Positions 1-5,617 of a DNA stretch of 5,617 nt are shown in pieces (positions within the stretch are counted from its first letter, which is position 1; every line of letters begins with the position of its first letter). The stretch spans positions 1 to 5,617 of the forward strand of contig JACMOJ010000474.1 of assembly GCA_014378085.1 (NCBI GenBank), read 5' to 3'. Both the position numbers and the translations under genes were made by a program. This DNA is from Burkholderiales bacterium. GTDB taxonomy: Bacteria > Pseudomonadota > Gammaproteobacteria > Burkholderiales > Usitatibacteraceae. The notes under the pieces were generated by a model, which was not told the DNA's origin, did no database searches, and was given only the letters and a program-made list of their open reading frames with translations.

Positions 1-209
1 GCTAAATTCTTCTTGCGCTTTTCTTCTTCATATAGCTGGTGAACGCGCCCTGCGGCCATCTGTACTTCTTCTGCGATTAAAGCGGCTTCGAGTTGCTTTT
101 CAGGCGGCACTACGCCGTCCAGAATCGCAATCTTTGCCGCTTCATCATGCGCAAGTTTTTGCTTGCGCAGCTGCTCTGCACGCTTAAGTGCCTCGAAAAG
201 TTTGCTCAT
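1..209 (-). CDS. Unidentified charged protein, N-terminal 69 codons only (runs off window)
   Basis: An open frame on the minus strand starts at ATG 209-207 and stays open to the window edge, giving 69 codons with no stop. The protein begins MSKLFEALKRAEQLRKQKLA and is rich in Lys, Glu, Ala and Gln. It has no signal peptide or membrane segment in the visible part, and most of it should be helical, possibly coiled coil. A start of the type 'M-S-x-L-F-E-A-L-K-R-A-E' is, from memory, seen at the N-termini of some membrane-anchored secretion or pilus accessory proteins and exopolysaccharide tyrosine kinases of proteobacteria. The visible part contains no catalytic motif, so I assign no function. 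It lies 40 nt downstream of the stop of the barrel gene on the same strand and may be co-transcribed with it. No good Shine-Dalgarno sequence precedes the ATG, which is the main doubt about the start. Confidence 0.6.
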   Translation of the reverse strand, partial: MSKLFEALKRAEQLRKQKLAHDEAAKIAILDGVVPPEKQLEAALIAEEVQMAAGRVHQLYEEEKRKKNL

Positions 210-221
210 TCAGACGCGATA

Positions 222-255
222 AATAAGTCAATAAAGTCAAAAATAAAGGTCAAAA
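222..255. repeat. Degenerate A/T-rich direct repeat between two minus-strand genes
   Basis: Read on the plus strand, three imperfect copies of the unit ATAA(A)G(G)TCA(AAA) stand head to tail. The shared GTCAA cores begin at about 227, 236 and 249. On the minus strand they read TTGACC, TTGACT and TTGACT, each followed by a T/A-rich run. The first copy overlaps the TGA stop of the barrel gene at 250-252, and the others fill the gap before the ATG at 209. The repeat could be a protein-binding site, slippage-generated low-complexity DNA, or part of a promoter with -35-like TTGAC elements. I found no well-spaced -10 to go with them. Confidence 0.5.
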
Positions 256-987
256 ACGTAAGCCAATTTTGCTCGATACCGTGGTGGTATCGCCAATTCT
301 TTCCGCCTCTGCCGAGACCGTGGCGAAGGCGAGGCGGGTATCAAATCCAACAAAGGTTCGAGTGCGGTTAACCGTGACGCCGGCCAGACTGGTTCCGGCA
401 GCATTTGTACTCGTCCTTAGCGTTCCGATACCAATGTAGGGCGTCACAACAACGAGCGGCTTTGCAATAACGAAATCTGCGCCCAATGATCGAAAGCTTA
501 CGTTCGTCGCACCAAGTTCGCGATTTGCCGTGAGACGAAGCGTGGCCCCTGGCGCGACCAAACCCGGGTCAAATAGTTGGTATCGCACAATACCGCCAAT
601 CATCTGCGTACCCACGCCGCCAGCTACCCCGATGCTCGCACCGATGTCGAACCCTGCCGTGAGGCCTTTTTGAAGCGTTACTCGCGGTGTGATCACTTGT
701 GCGGAGCCGCCGCCCGCCTTTTTCCAAACATCGCCGGCATTCACGTTTGTGACGCCGACCTCAAGCCCTACGTCGACACCCAGCAGGTTGAGCGTGACGC
801 CAGGTGATAGCGCGCGTAGCGCGGTCACGGATGCAAGATCGTTCGACAGTCGTAGAAAGGCGTCTTGCGAAAGTTGGCGAACGTCACCGAAGCTATTTGC
901 GGTTGCGGATTTGGTGAAGCTGCCAGCCGCGGCAACAACGCCAACAACGAGGGCAAGACACTGAGCGCATCTTCTTTGATAGTTCAT
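250..987 (-). CDS. Probable outer-membrane beta-barrel protein, uncharacterised
   Basis: This encodes 245 aa with a clear Sec signal peptide: MNYQRRC, a hydrophobic run at residues 10-22, and a likely cleavage after Ala28-Thr29-Ala30. No lipobox is seen. The mature part is rich in Gly, Val and Thr, with alternating hydrophobic/polar stretches that look like beta strands. It ends in GLRF, and a C-terminal Phe is the usual signal for assembly into the outer membrane. Residues such as VDVGLEVG, LQKGLTAGFDIGAS, VTPYIGIG and AEAERIGD recall a family of unnamed proteobacterial outer-membrane proteins that I know only by pattern. The start at 987 is preferred over an in-frame ATG four codons upstream because GGGGAAG lies just before it on the minus strand. 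It sits 49 nt after the HMG-CoA lyase-like gene. Substrate and function cannot be told from the sequence. Location is fairly sure; role unknown. Confidence 0.8.
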   Translation of the reverse strand: MNYQRRCAQCLALVVGVVAAAGSFTKSATANSFGDVRQLSQDAFLRLSNDLASVTALRALSPGVTLNLLGVDVGLEVGVTNVNAGDVWKKAGGGSAQVITPRVTLQKGLTAGFDIGASIGVAGGVGTQMIGGIVRYQLFDPGLVAPGATLRLTANRELGATNVSFRSLGADFVIAKPLVVVTPYIGIGTLRTSTNAAGTSLAGVTVNRTRTFVGFDTRLAFATVSAEAERIGDTTTVSSKIGLRF

Positions 988-1036
988 ACACTTCCCCATA
1001 ATTGCAACAGTGTTTTGTTAACTGGCGTTCGGTGTT

Positions 1037-1999
1037 TTAGGCGATGTACAGTTTCTCAGGTATCTGGTGCAAGTGCATAGTTTTGCCGGCTTTCATTACC
1101 TGCCCAGGCACATCGTGACCAACGATGGCGGGGATTTTAACGGCGATTGCCAGCAACTGGTCAATGTCGACACCGCTGTCAAAACCCATGTCGTTGAGCA
1201 TATTCACCAAATCTTCGGTGCAGATGTTGCCCGTGGCTCCGGGCGCGAATGGGCATCCCCCCAAACCTGCAATCGCGCTATCAAAACTAGTGACGCCGGC
1301 TGCAATACCAGCGATAACGTTAGCGAGCCCCATTCCTCTGGTGTTATGAAAATGTAGCGTAATCTCTGCGGCCGCAAAGCGCCGTCGCGCCTCGCGCATC
1401 ATCCGGCCCACCTGCGCAGGGTTTGCCATCCCAGTTGTGTCCGCAAATGTGATGCCGTCAAAACCAATTTCGAGATATCGCTCGGCAAAATCCATGACCT
1501 TGGCTTCGTCAACACTGCCTTCAAATGGACAGCCGAAGGAAGTGGAGACACAGCCGTTAAGCCGGATGCCAGCGGCCTTTGCCATCGGCACCATCACCGC
1601 AAAATCCGCCAGCGACTGATTGGTGGTGCGTTTGACGTTGGCCATGTTGTGCGTTTCCGAGGCCGACATAAACAGGTTCATTTCGTCGATCCGCCCGCCC
1701 GACGTGTGAACCGCAATTGCGCGCTCCATCCCTTTGATATTTGGGGTGATGGCGGTGATCGCGACGCCCTCCCGGCGCGCGATTTCCTTAAGCACGGTTT
1801 CCGCGTCTGCCATGTTTGGTACGAACTTGGGGTGGACGAACGATGTCGCCTCGACTTTGGCAAGGCCAGTTGCAGTCAATTGGTCAATGACTGAAATCTT
1901 CGTTTCGGTTGGGATAATCGCCTTTTCGATCTGAAATCCGTCGCGGACGCCGACGTCATTTACATAAATCTTGCCGCTAGTCGCAGTTATGGTGGTCAT
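1037..1999 (-). CDS. Hydroxymethylglutaryl-CoA lyase family protein (DRE-TIM metallolyase)
   Basis: This 320-aa protein spans a complete HMGL-like TIM barrel. HMG-CoA lyase splits 3-hydroxy-3-methylglutaryl-CoA into acetyl-CoA and acetoacetate, the last step of leucine breakdown, in the cytoplasm with a divalent metal. The key residues align with the human enzyme: Arg19-Asp20 in VGVRDGFQ, Lys26, Glu50 in EATSFVHPKFVPNMAD, the metal ligands His216 and His218 in HFHNTRG, the loop cysteine Cys249 in GLGGCPFAPGATGN, and Asn258. Differences from the classical motifs are Phe for Leu in RDGLQ and HNTR for HDTY after the second His. The substrate may therefore be another 3-hydroxyacyl-CoA, such as citramalyl-CoA, and no leucine-pathway genes adjoin it. 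The start at ATG 1999 fits the usual family N-terminus. The frame stays open 46 codons further up (to a TTG at 2137), but that extension looks unrelated to the family. No clear Shine-Dalgarno is seen at any candidate start. Confidence 0.88.
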   Translation of the reverse strand: MTTITATSGKIYVNDVGVRDGFQIEKAIIPTETKISVIDQLTATGLAKVEATSFVHPKFVPNMADAETVLKEIARREGVAITAITPNIKGMERAIAVHTSGGRIDEMNLFMSASETHNMANVKRTTNQSLADFAVMVPMAKAAGIRLNGCVSTSFGCPFEGSVDEAKVMDFAERYLEIGFDGITFADTTGMANPAQVGRMMREARRRFAAAEITLHFHNTRGMGLANVIAGIAAGVTSFDSAIAGLGGCPFAPGATGNICTEDLVNMLNDMGFDSGVDIDQLLAIAVKIPAIVGHDVPGQVMKAGKTMHLHQIPEKLYIA

Positions 2000-2121
2000 T
2001 GGGAGTTCTGAGGGTTTGAGGGGCAAAGCGACGCTAGAGGAAACGCAAAACAGGGCGGACAAGCAATTCCTGCCTTTTCCCGAAAGCAAGCTTGAAGGCA
2101 TCGCTATTGATGGCCAAGATC

Positions 2122-2150
2122 CAGATAGAAACGGCAAGATTTTTTTGCAA
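2122..2150 (-). promoter_or_regulatory. Weak candidate promoter for the leftward lyase-like gene
   Basis: On the minus strand TTGCAA (2150-2145) is followed after 17 nt by TATCTG (2127-2122). The spacing is ideal, but the boxes match the sigma70 consensus at only 4 of 6 and 3 of 6 positions. Transcription from here would start near 2115, giving a leader of roughly 115 nt before the ATG at 1999 and excluding the TTG at 2137 as the start. This is a guess supported mainly by position. Confidence 0.2.
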
Positions 2151-2226
2151 CAAAAGAGTCTTTAAGTTTCAGTGGGTTATCGACAAATTATTCTGGCTCA
2201 GTCATGGTGCGCTGCCGCATTTCGGT

Positions 2227-2256
2227 TTGACTAGAAATTCTACCCGCGCTTATAAT
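2227..2256 (+). promoter_or_regulatory. Sigma70-type promoter of the atp operon
   Basis: A -35 box TTGACT (2227-2232, 5 of 6 consensus) is followed by an 18-nt spacer and a perfect -10 box TATAAT (2251-2256). Transcription would start near 2262-2264, about 60 nt before atpI. It is the best promoter-like sequence in the window and faces the ATP synthase genes, matching the need for strong, steady expression. The spacer is one base longer than optimal. Confidence 0.8.
2232..2242. repeat. 11-bp palindrome inside the atp promoter spacer
   Basis: TAGAA-A-TTCTA is a perfect inverted repeat with a single central base. It overlaps the last base of the -35 box and lies in the spacer. A dimeric regulator bound here would block RNA polymerase. 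The arms are only 5 bp and A/T-rich, so chance is a real alternative. Confidence 0.3.
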
Positions 2257-2279
2257 CGAAAGGCTTTGCGTTTGGAATT

Positions 2280-2318
2280 ATGAGTTTTCTCGTTGGAAAA
2301 GTCTCGATAGCGGGCTAA
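2280..2318 (+). CDS. Possible 12-codon leader ORF before atpI
   Basis: ATG at 2280-2282 opens a short frame, MSFLVGKVSIAG, that ends with TAA at 2316-2318. The stop lies 4 nt upstream of the atpI ATG. A short GGA sits 3 nt before the ATG, which is weak as a ribosome site. With the predicted transcript start near 2263, the ORF would begin about 17 nt into the message. Since atpI itself lacks a good ribosome site, ribosomes finishing this peptide could re-initiate at atpI. This is inferred from layout only, and such short frames are common by chance. Confidence 0.25.
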   Translation: MSFLVGKVSIAG

Positions 2319-2322
2319 AGAC

Positions 2323-2694
2323 ATGGGTACATCGTTCTTGGCACCAGTGTTTCGGCGAGTGCTGCAGTCTCAAATCGGCGCTACAATTTTTCTGTTAGTC
2401 GTGGCGTTGATGGTTGGAGGCCAAATTGCGGCAATTTCATCGTTGATCGGCGGCGTTGCGGTAATCGCTGGCAGTCTGGCGTATGCGTTTATAGTGCGTC
2501 CAGCAAAGATTTTTGCAGTTTCCGGCAAGCGCGTGTTGCTCAGGCATATTGTTGCCGAATTCGCCAAACTCAGTCTGGTACTTGGGATTTTGTTTAGCGC
2601 GTTTGCAATGCGTTCGTTTGACGGTGGGTGGCTTCTGGCGGGGTTGATATGTGGGTTGCTTGCGCATTGGGCAACACTTTATTCCCCCCAGTAG
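2323..2694 (+). CDS. atpI: ATP synthase accessory protein I (AtpI)
   Basis: This 123-aa, very hydrophobic protein is the first gene of the atp operon, exactly where atpI lies in other bacteria. AtpI is not part of the finished enzyme. In studied bacteria it helps assemble the c-ring or associates with the complex, and is often dispensable. Four membrane segments are visible, at about residues 17-36, 38-58, 82-98 and 101-119. A basic loop lies between the second and third (RPAKIFAVSGKR), and a GEF-like AEFAKLSL stretch at 78-85 recalls the conserved 'EFxK' region of proteobacterial AtpI. AtpI sequences diverge strongly, so gene position carries much of the assignment. The ATG at 2323 has only a weak purine stretch (TAAAG) before it. 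The gap to atpB is 47 nt. Confidence 0.85.
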   Translation: MGTSFLAPVFRRVLQSQIGATIFLLVVALMVGGQIAAISSLIGGVAVIAGSLAYAFIVRPAKIFAVSGKRVLLRHIVAEFAKLSLVLGILFSAFAMRSFDGGWLLAGLICGLLAHWATLYSPQ

Positions 2695-2713
2695 ATTGAG
2701 TTGTCGAACCATA

Positions 2714-2727
2714 TTTTTTTGTTTATT
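2714..2727 (+). promoter_or_regulatory. U-rich stretch upstream of atpB
   Basis: Seven T followed by GTTTATT lie in the 47-nt gap between atpI and atpB, ending 14 nt before the atpB start. No purine-rich ribosome site is seen after it. In the RNA it would be an unstructured U-rich leader of the kind that can help 30S subunits load, for example through ribosomal protein S1. No hairpin precedes it, so it is not a standard terminator. Confidence 0.35.
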
Positions 2728-2741
2728 GCGTATCGAACGTC

Positions 2742-3536
2742 ATGGCGTCCAGTTATAGCTCCCCTTCTGAATACATTTCACACCACCTGACCAACCTTCA
2801 GGTCACTGTTGGTGACTTCTGGACCATCAACGTGGATTCCATGGTGATGTCGGTGGTTGTTGGCGTCATCGGACTCGGCGCATTCTGGCTTGCTGCGCAG
2901 CGCGTCACTTCAGGTGTGCCTGGACGGTTTCAAAGCTTCATTGAGATCGTTCTCGAGTTTGTCGACAATACCGTCAAAGACGTTTTTCCTGGCGACAGAA
3001 GCTTCTTGGCGCCCTTGGCGCTGACGATATTTGTGCTCGTGTTCATGATGAACTTGATGGATTTGATCCCGATTGACTTTGTCGCGACCTTTATGGGGGC
3101 GCTGGGCGTTTCGCACTGGAAGGCTGTGCCGTCAACCGACTTGAACATTACTTTCGCCATGTCGTTCACGGTATTTTTGCTGATTATTTACTTCAGCTTT
3201 AAAGCGAAGGGCGTGGGCGGTTTCTTGCACGAGTTGTTTACTGCTCCCTTTGGCGCGCATCCTGCGCTTTGGATACCGAATCTTGCGATTAACATCATCG
3301 AGTTGATCGCCAAACCTGTTTCCTTGGGAATGCGGCTGTTCGGAAATATGTATGCCGGCGAACTGGTGTTTATGTTGCTCGGTTTGCTGGGCATGTTGGG
3401 TGGGATCTATACGGTTGGCTCCATCGTCTTGTCTTGGGGTTGGGCGGTTTTCCATATTTTGATCATTCTCTTGCAGGCGTTTATTTTTATGGTGCTGTCG
3501 GCGGTTTACATTGCGATGGCGCATGAGCACCACTGA
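2742..3536 (+). CDS. atpB: F1Fo ATP synthase subunit a
   Basis: This 264-aa integral membrane protein is the stator half of the proton channel. It carries protons to and from the c-ring across the inner membrane. The essential arginine is Arg198 in the stretch PVSLGMRLFGNMYAGELVF, equivalent to E. coli Arg210. Glu207 (E. coli Glu219), His238 (His245) and Gln245 in LLQAFIFM (Gln252) are also present, so the channel is complete. Membrane segments fall near residues 33-52, 88-110, 138-153, 176-222 (with the conserved helix) and 230-258. The PSTDLN motif at 130-135 is usual for beta- and gammaproteobacteria, and the tail ends in a His-rich MAHEHH. The N-terminus (SEYISHHLTNLQ) resembles betaproteobacterial homologues. 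The ribosome site is weak, so coupling to atpI or help from the U-rich leader is likely. Confidence 0.98.
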   Translation: MASSYSSPSEYISHHLTNLQVTVGDFWTINVDSMVMSVVVGVIGLGAFWLAAQRVTSGVPGRFQSFIEIVLEFVDNTVKDVFPGDRSFLAPLALTIFVLVFMMNLMDLIPIDFVATFMGALGVSHWKAVPSTDLNITFAMSFTVFLLIIYFSFKAKGVGGFLHELFTAPFGAHPALWIPNLAINIIELIAKPVSLGMRLFGNMYAGELVFMLLGLLGMLGGIYTVGSIVLSWGWAVFHILIILLQAFIFMVLSAVYIAMAHEHH

Positions 3537-3547
3537 GGCACCACTGA

Positions 3548-3872
<325 letters not shown>

Positions 3873-3902
3873 TCACCGAACTAAGATAGAAAGGTCGTCG
3901 CC

Positions 3903-4373
3903 ATGAGCTTGCATGCGACGTTATTCGGGATGGCCGTCTGGTTCATCCTGCTGATTTGGTTTGCGTATGCAAAAATTTGGCCGCCGTTAGTTGGGGCGAT
4001 CGATGAGCGCCGCAAGAAGATCGCTGACGGGCTTGCTGAAGCCGAAAAAGGCAAAGCTGCTCTTGCCGATGGCGAGAAGCAAAAATCGTTGATCCTCAAA
4101 GAAGCGCGTGACCAAGCGGGCGAATTCAAGGCGCTCAACGAGAAGCAGGCGCAAGCTTTGATCGACGAAGCGAAGGCGCAGGCCAAGGTTGAGGCTGACC
4201 GAATCATCGCTGCGGCGCACGCGAGTGCTGCGACCGAACTGCAGAAGGCCCGCGACCAACTTCGCGAGCAGGTAGCGGTGTTGGCTGTTGTTGGAGCCGA
4301 GAAGATTCTTAAGCGCGAAGTTGATGCCAACGCGCACGCGGACATGCTCAATCAATTGAAAGCACAATTGTAA
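3903..4373 (+). CDS. atpF: F1Fo ATP synthase subunit b (peripheral stalk)
   Basis: This 156-aa protein has the same length as E. coli subunit b. A dimer of b forms the outer stalk that holds the catalytic head still against the turning rotor. One N-terminal membrane helix (about 6-24) is followed by the conserved WPPL (26-29). A long charged helix (about 34-125), rich in Ala, Lys, Glu and Gln, then makes the coiled coil. The C-terminal part, with REQVAVLAVVGAEKILKREV, matches the region that binds delta. AAGG (3891-3894) lies 8 nt before the ATG. The stop codon shares one base with the atpH start (TAATG), so translation of the two is probably coupled, fitting their direct contact in the complex. 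It is a single b gene; no second b' copy is seen in the window. Confidence 0.98.
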   Translation: MSLHATLFGMAVWFILLIWFAYAKIWPPLVGAIDERRKKIADGLAEAEKGKAALADGEKQKSLILKEARDQAGEFKALNEKQAQALIDEAKAQAKVEADRIIAAAHASAATELQKARDQLREQVAVLAVVGAEKILKREVDANAHADMLNQLKAQL

Positions 4374-4906
4374 TGGCGGAGCTGACTACGGTTGCCCGCC
4401 CGTATGGTGAGGCAGTGTTTCGCGCGGCGGTGGAGGCTGGCGACGTGGCTACGTTCGGCGACGCGCTAGCAATGCTGGGTGCAACCGCAGCCAACCCGCT
4501 GGCAGCAGCACTGTTGGGTAACCCAAAGGTCACCGTGGCAGAAAAAGCCGCGGTACTTTCAGCGCCAGTGGGAGCATTAGTCGCGCCCGTTGCAAATTTG
4601 CTGACGATGTTAATCGAGAGCGGCAAGGCGTCACTATTGCCGTTTATCTCTGAGCACTTTGCGAAGTTGCAGCGCGAACACGAAGGTGTCCTCAAGGCAA
4701 CCATCACTACTGCAATGGCATTGTCGGACGCCGATAAAGCGGGGCTGGTCGATGCACTTGGCCGTAAATATGGCAAGCGCGTTGAAGCGGTCGTCGTTGT
4801 CGATGCAGAGTTGATCGGCGGTGCGCGCATTCAGGTTGGCGACGACGTGATTCACGCGTCGGTGCGAGATACGTTGGATCAGATGAAACAAGCGCTGACT
4901 GCATAG
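4373..4906 (+). CDS. atpH: F1Fo ATP synthase subunit delta (OSCP-type)
   Basis: This 177-aa protein has the same length as E. coli delta. Delta sits on top of the alpha3-beta3 head and joins it to the b stalk. The N-terminal half (about 1-105), beginning ELTTVARPYGEAVFRAA, corresponds to the six-helix bundle that binds the alpha N-termini. The C-terminal part holds the conserved end VVDAELIGGARIQVGDDVI and SVRDTLDQMKQAL (about 140-175), which contacts b. The ATG overlaps the atpF stop by one base. Only a weak GAAAG lies upstream, so coupled re-initiation is the likely mode of translation. A 47-nt gap with a U-rich tract follows before atpA. Confidence 0.97.
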   Translation: MAELTTVARPYGEAVFRAAVEAGDVATFGDALAMLGATAANPLAAALLGNPKVTVAEKAAVLSAPVGALVAPVANLLTMLIESGKASLLPFISEHFAKLQREHEGVLKATITTAMALSDADKAGLVDALGRKYGKRVEAVVVVDAELIGGARIQVGDDVIHASVRDTLDQMKQALTA

Positions 4907-4920
4907 TCTGCGCAACATAA

Positions 4921-4953
4921 TTTTTTATTTAATAGCTTAACTAGGGTACGAAG
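4921..4953 (+). promoter_or_regulatory. U-rich leader and ribosome site of atpA
   Basis: Six T followed by ATTTAA begin this stretch in the 47-nt gap after atpH. TAGGG (4942-4946) lies 7 nt before the atpA ATG and is a fair ribosome site. The layout resembles the gaps before atpB and atpE. No stem precedes the T-run, so it should not terminate transcription. Confidence 0.4.
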
Positions 4954-5617
4954 ATGCAAATCAACCCGGCAGAAATCAGCGAACTCATCAAATCGAAGAT
5001 ACAGGGCCTTCCTGCGGCTGCTGAAAAGCGCTCAGAAGGAAATGTGATTTCGGTGACGGACGGCATTTGTCGTGTGCACGGCTTAGCCGATGTGATGCAA
5101 GGCGAGATGCTTGAGTTTCCAGGTAACACCTTTGGGCTCGCGCTGAATTTAGAGCGTGACTCGGTTGGTGCGGTGGTGTTGGGCGACTACCAGCACATCA
5201 AAGAGGGCGACACCGTGAAATGTACCGGACGCATTCTGGAAGTGCCGGTGGGCCCTGAGCTGCTTGGCCGCGTGGTGAATTCACTCGGTGCGCCGATCGA
5301 TGGCAAAGGCCCGATCAATGCCAAGATGACGGACGTGATTGAAAAAGTCGCGCCTGGCGTGATCGCGCGGAAGTCGGTTGACCAGCCGGTTCAAACTGGT
5401 TTGAAGGCGATCGACGCAATGGTGCCGATAGGTCGTGGCCAGCGCGAGTTGATTATTGGTGACCGCCAGACGGGTAAAACCGCCGTTGCGATCGACACCA
5501 TCATCAATCAAAAGGGCAAAGACATGTTCTGCGTCTATGTGGCAATCGGTCAGAAAGCGTCGACCGTTGTTAACGTGGTGCGCAAGCTGGAAGAGAGTGG
5601 TGCGTTGTCGTACACGA
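4954..5617 (+). CDS. atpA: F1 ATP synthase subunit alpha, N-terminal 221 codons (runs off window)
   Basis: This is the first 221 residues of a protein that is about 513 aa in E. coli. Alpha alternates with beta in the catalytic head and binds regulatory, non-hydrolysed nucleotide. The N-terminal stretch ([16 protein letters not shown]) is the part that binds delta. The beta-barrel domain (about 25-95) includes [19 protein letters not shown] and [16 protein letters not shown]. The nucleotide domain follows with [19 protein letters not shown] and the Walker A loop GDRQTGKT at 169-176. Its Lys175 and Thr176 fall at exactly the E. coli numbers, so there are no net insertions or deletions so far. 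[10 protein letters not shown] is also intact. The frame is open to the last base of the window. atpG, atpD and atpC would be expected next. Confidence 0.98.
   Translation, partial: MQINPAEISELIKSKIQGLPAAAEKRSEGNVISVTDGICRVHGLADVMQGEMLEFPGNTFGLALNLERDSVGAVVLGDYQHIKEGDTVKCTGRILEVPVGPELLGRVVNSLGAPIDGKGPINAKMTDVIEKVAPGVIARKSVDQPVQTGLKAIDAMVPIGRGQRELIIGDRQTGKTAVAIDTIINQKGKDMFCVYVAIGQKASTVVNVVRKLEESGALSYT

Larger units (their letters stand above)
2000..2322. other. Divergent intergenic region between the lyase-like gene and atpI
   Basis: This 323-nt stretch separates a leftward gene from the rightward atp operon, so it must hold control signals for both. The right half contains the strong atp promoter and a possible short leader ORF. 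The left half (2000-2160) contains a run of seven T at 2140-2146 and a small 11-bp inverted repeat, AAAGAGTCTTT, at 2153-2163. I see no RNA gene, no known riboswitch and no convincing protein-coding gene. The open frames crossing it lack a ribosome site and do not resemble any family I recognise. Confidence 0.7.

Noticed and set aside
93..371. 92-codon plus-strand open frame
   Set aside because: It runs antisense across the start of the left-hand gene and the end of the barrel gene, has no ribosome site, and its translation looks like random basic sequence.
988..1036. Possible terminator or promoter between the lyase-like and barrel genes
   Set aside because: The gap has no stable GC-rich hairpin with a T-run and no well-spaced -35/-10 pair. 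Co-transcription is the simpler reading.
2137..2163. T-run and AAAGAGTCTTT inverted repeat as a possible terminator
   Set aside because: The stem is only 5 bp and A/T-rich, and no gene ends nearby in either direction, since the region lies between two divergent genes.
2092..2283. 63-codon plus-strand open frame in the divergent intergenic region
   Set aside because: It has no ribosome site, spans the atp promoter, and shows no coding character or recognisable motif.
3881..4351. 156-codon minus-strand open frame opposite atpF
   Set aside because: It is the antisense shadow of a repetitive Ala/Lys/Glu coiled-coil gene. Its Ala/Ser-rich translation follows from atpF codon use.
4348..4830. 160-codon minus-strand open frame opposite atpH
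   Set aside because: It is the antisense shadow of the Ala-rich atpH gene. There is no ribosome site and no recognisable protein family.

Overview
The window looks like a stretch of a proteobacterial chromosome, most likely a betaproteobacterium and possibly Burkholderiales. The F-type ATP synthase genes have the order I-B-E-F-H-A. Subunit b (156 aa) and delta (177 aa) have the lengths I recall for the E. coli proteins, and subunit a opens with an SEYI-HHLTNL stretch typical of betaproteobacteria. The species cannot be fixed from this sequence alone.

Left part, minus strand (about 1-2000): three genes run leftwards. They are an HMG-CoA lyase family enzyme (1999 to 1037), a secreted protein that is probably an outer-membrane beta-barrel (987 to 250), and the first 69 codons of an unidentified charged protein (209 to the window edge). 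The gaps are short (49 and 40 nt) and hold no convincing terminator, so co-transcription is possible. The 40-nt gap carries a degenerate A/T-rich direct repeat.

Middle (2000-2322): a 323-nt divergent intergenic region. It contains a near-consensus sigma70 promoter facing the atp genes (TTGACT, 18-nt spacer, TATAAT), an 11-bp palindrome inside the promoter spacer, and a possible 12-codon leader ORF ending 4 nt before atpI.

Right part, plus strand (2323-5617): atpI, atpB (a), atpE (c), atpF (b), atpH (delta) and the first 221 codons of atpA (alpha). The membrane-sector genes come first, then the stalk, then the catalytic head, whose remaining genes (G, D, C by family convention) would lie beyond the window. 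Catalytic and proton-path residues are intact: Arg198 and Glu207 in a, Asp64 in c, and the Walker A Lys175 in alpha. The c-subunit site looks H+-type rather than Na+-type. Short U-rich stretches precede atpB, atpE and atpA, but not atpF or atpH.

Overall this is mostly an ordinary housekeeping region. I found no convincing new system. The items most worth a second look are the leader ORF before atpI, the recurring U-rich gaps, the variant HMG-CoA lyase-like enzyme, the uncharacterised barrel protein, and an atp operon flanked by unrelated genes instead of gidB/parAB.
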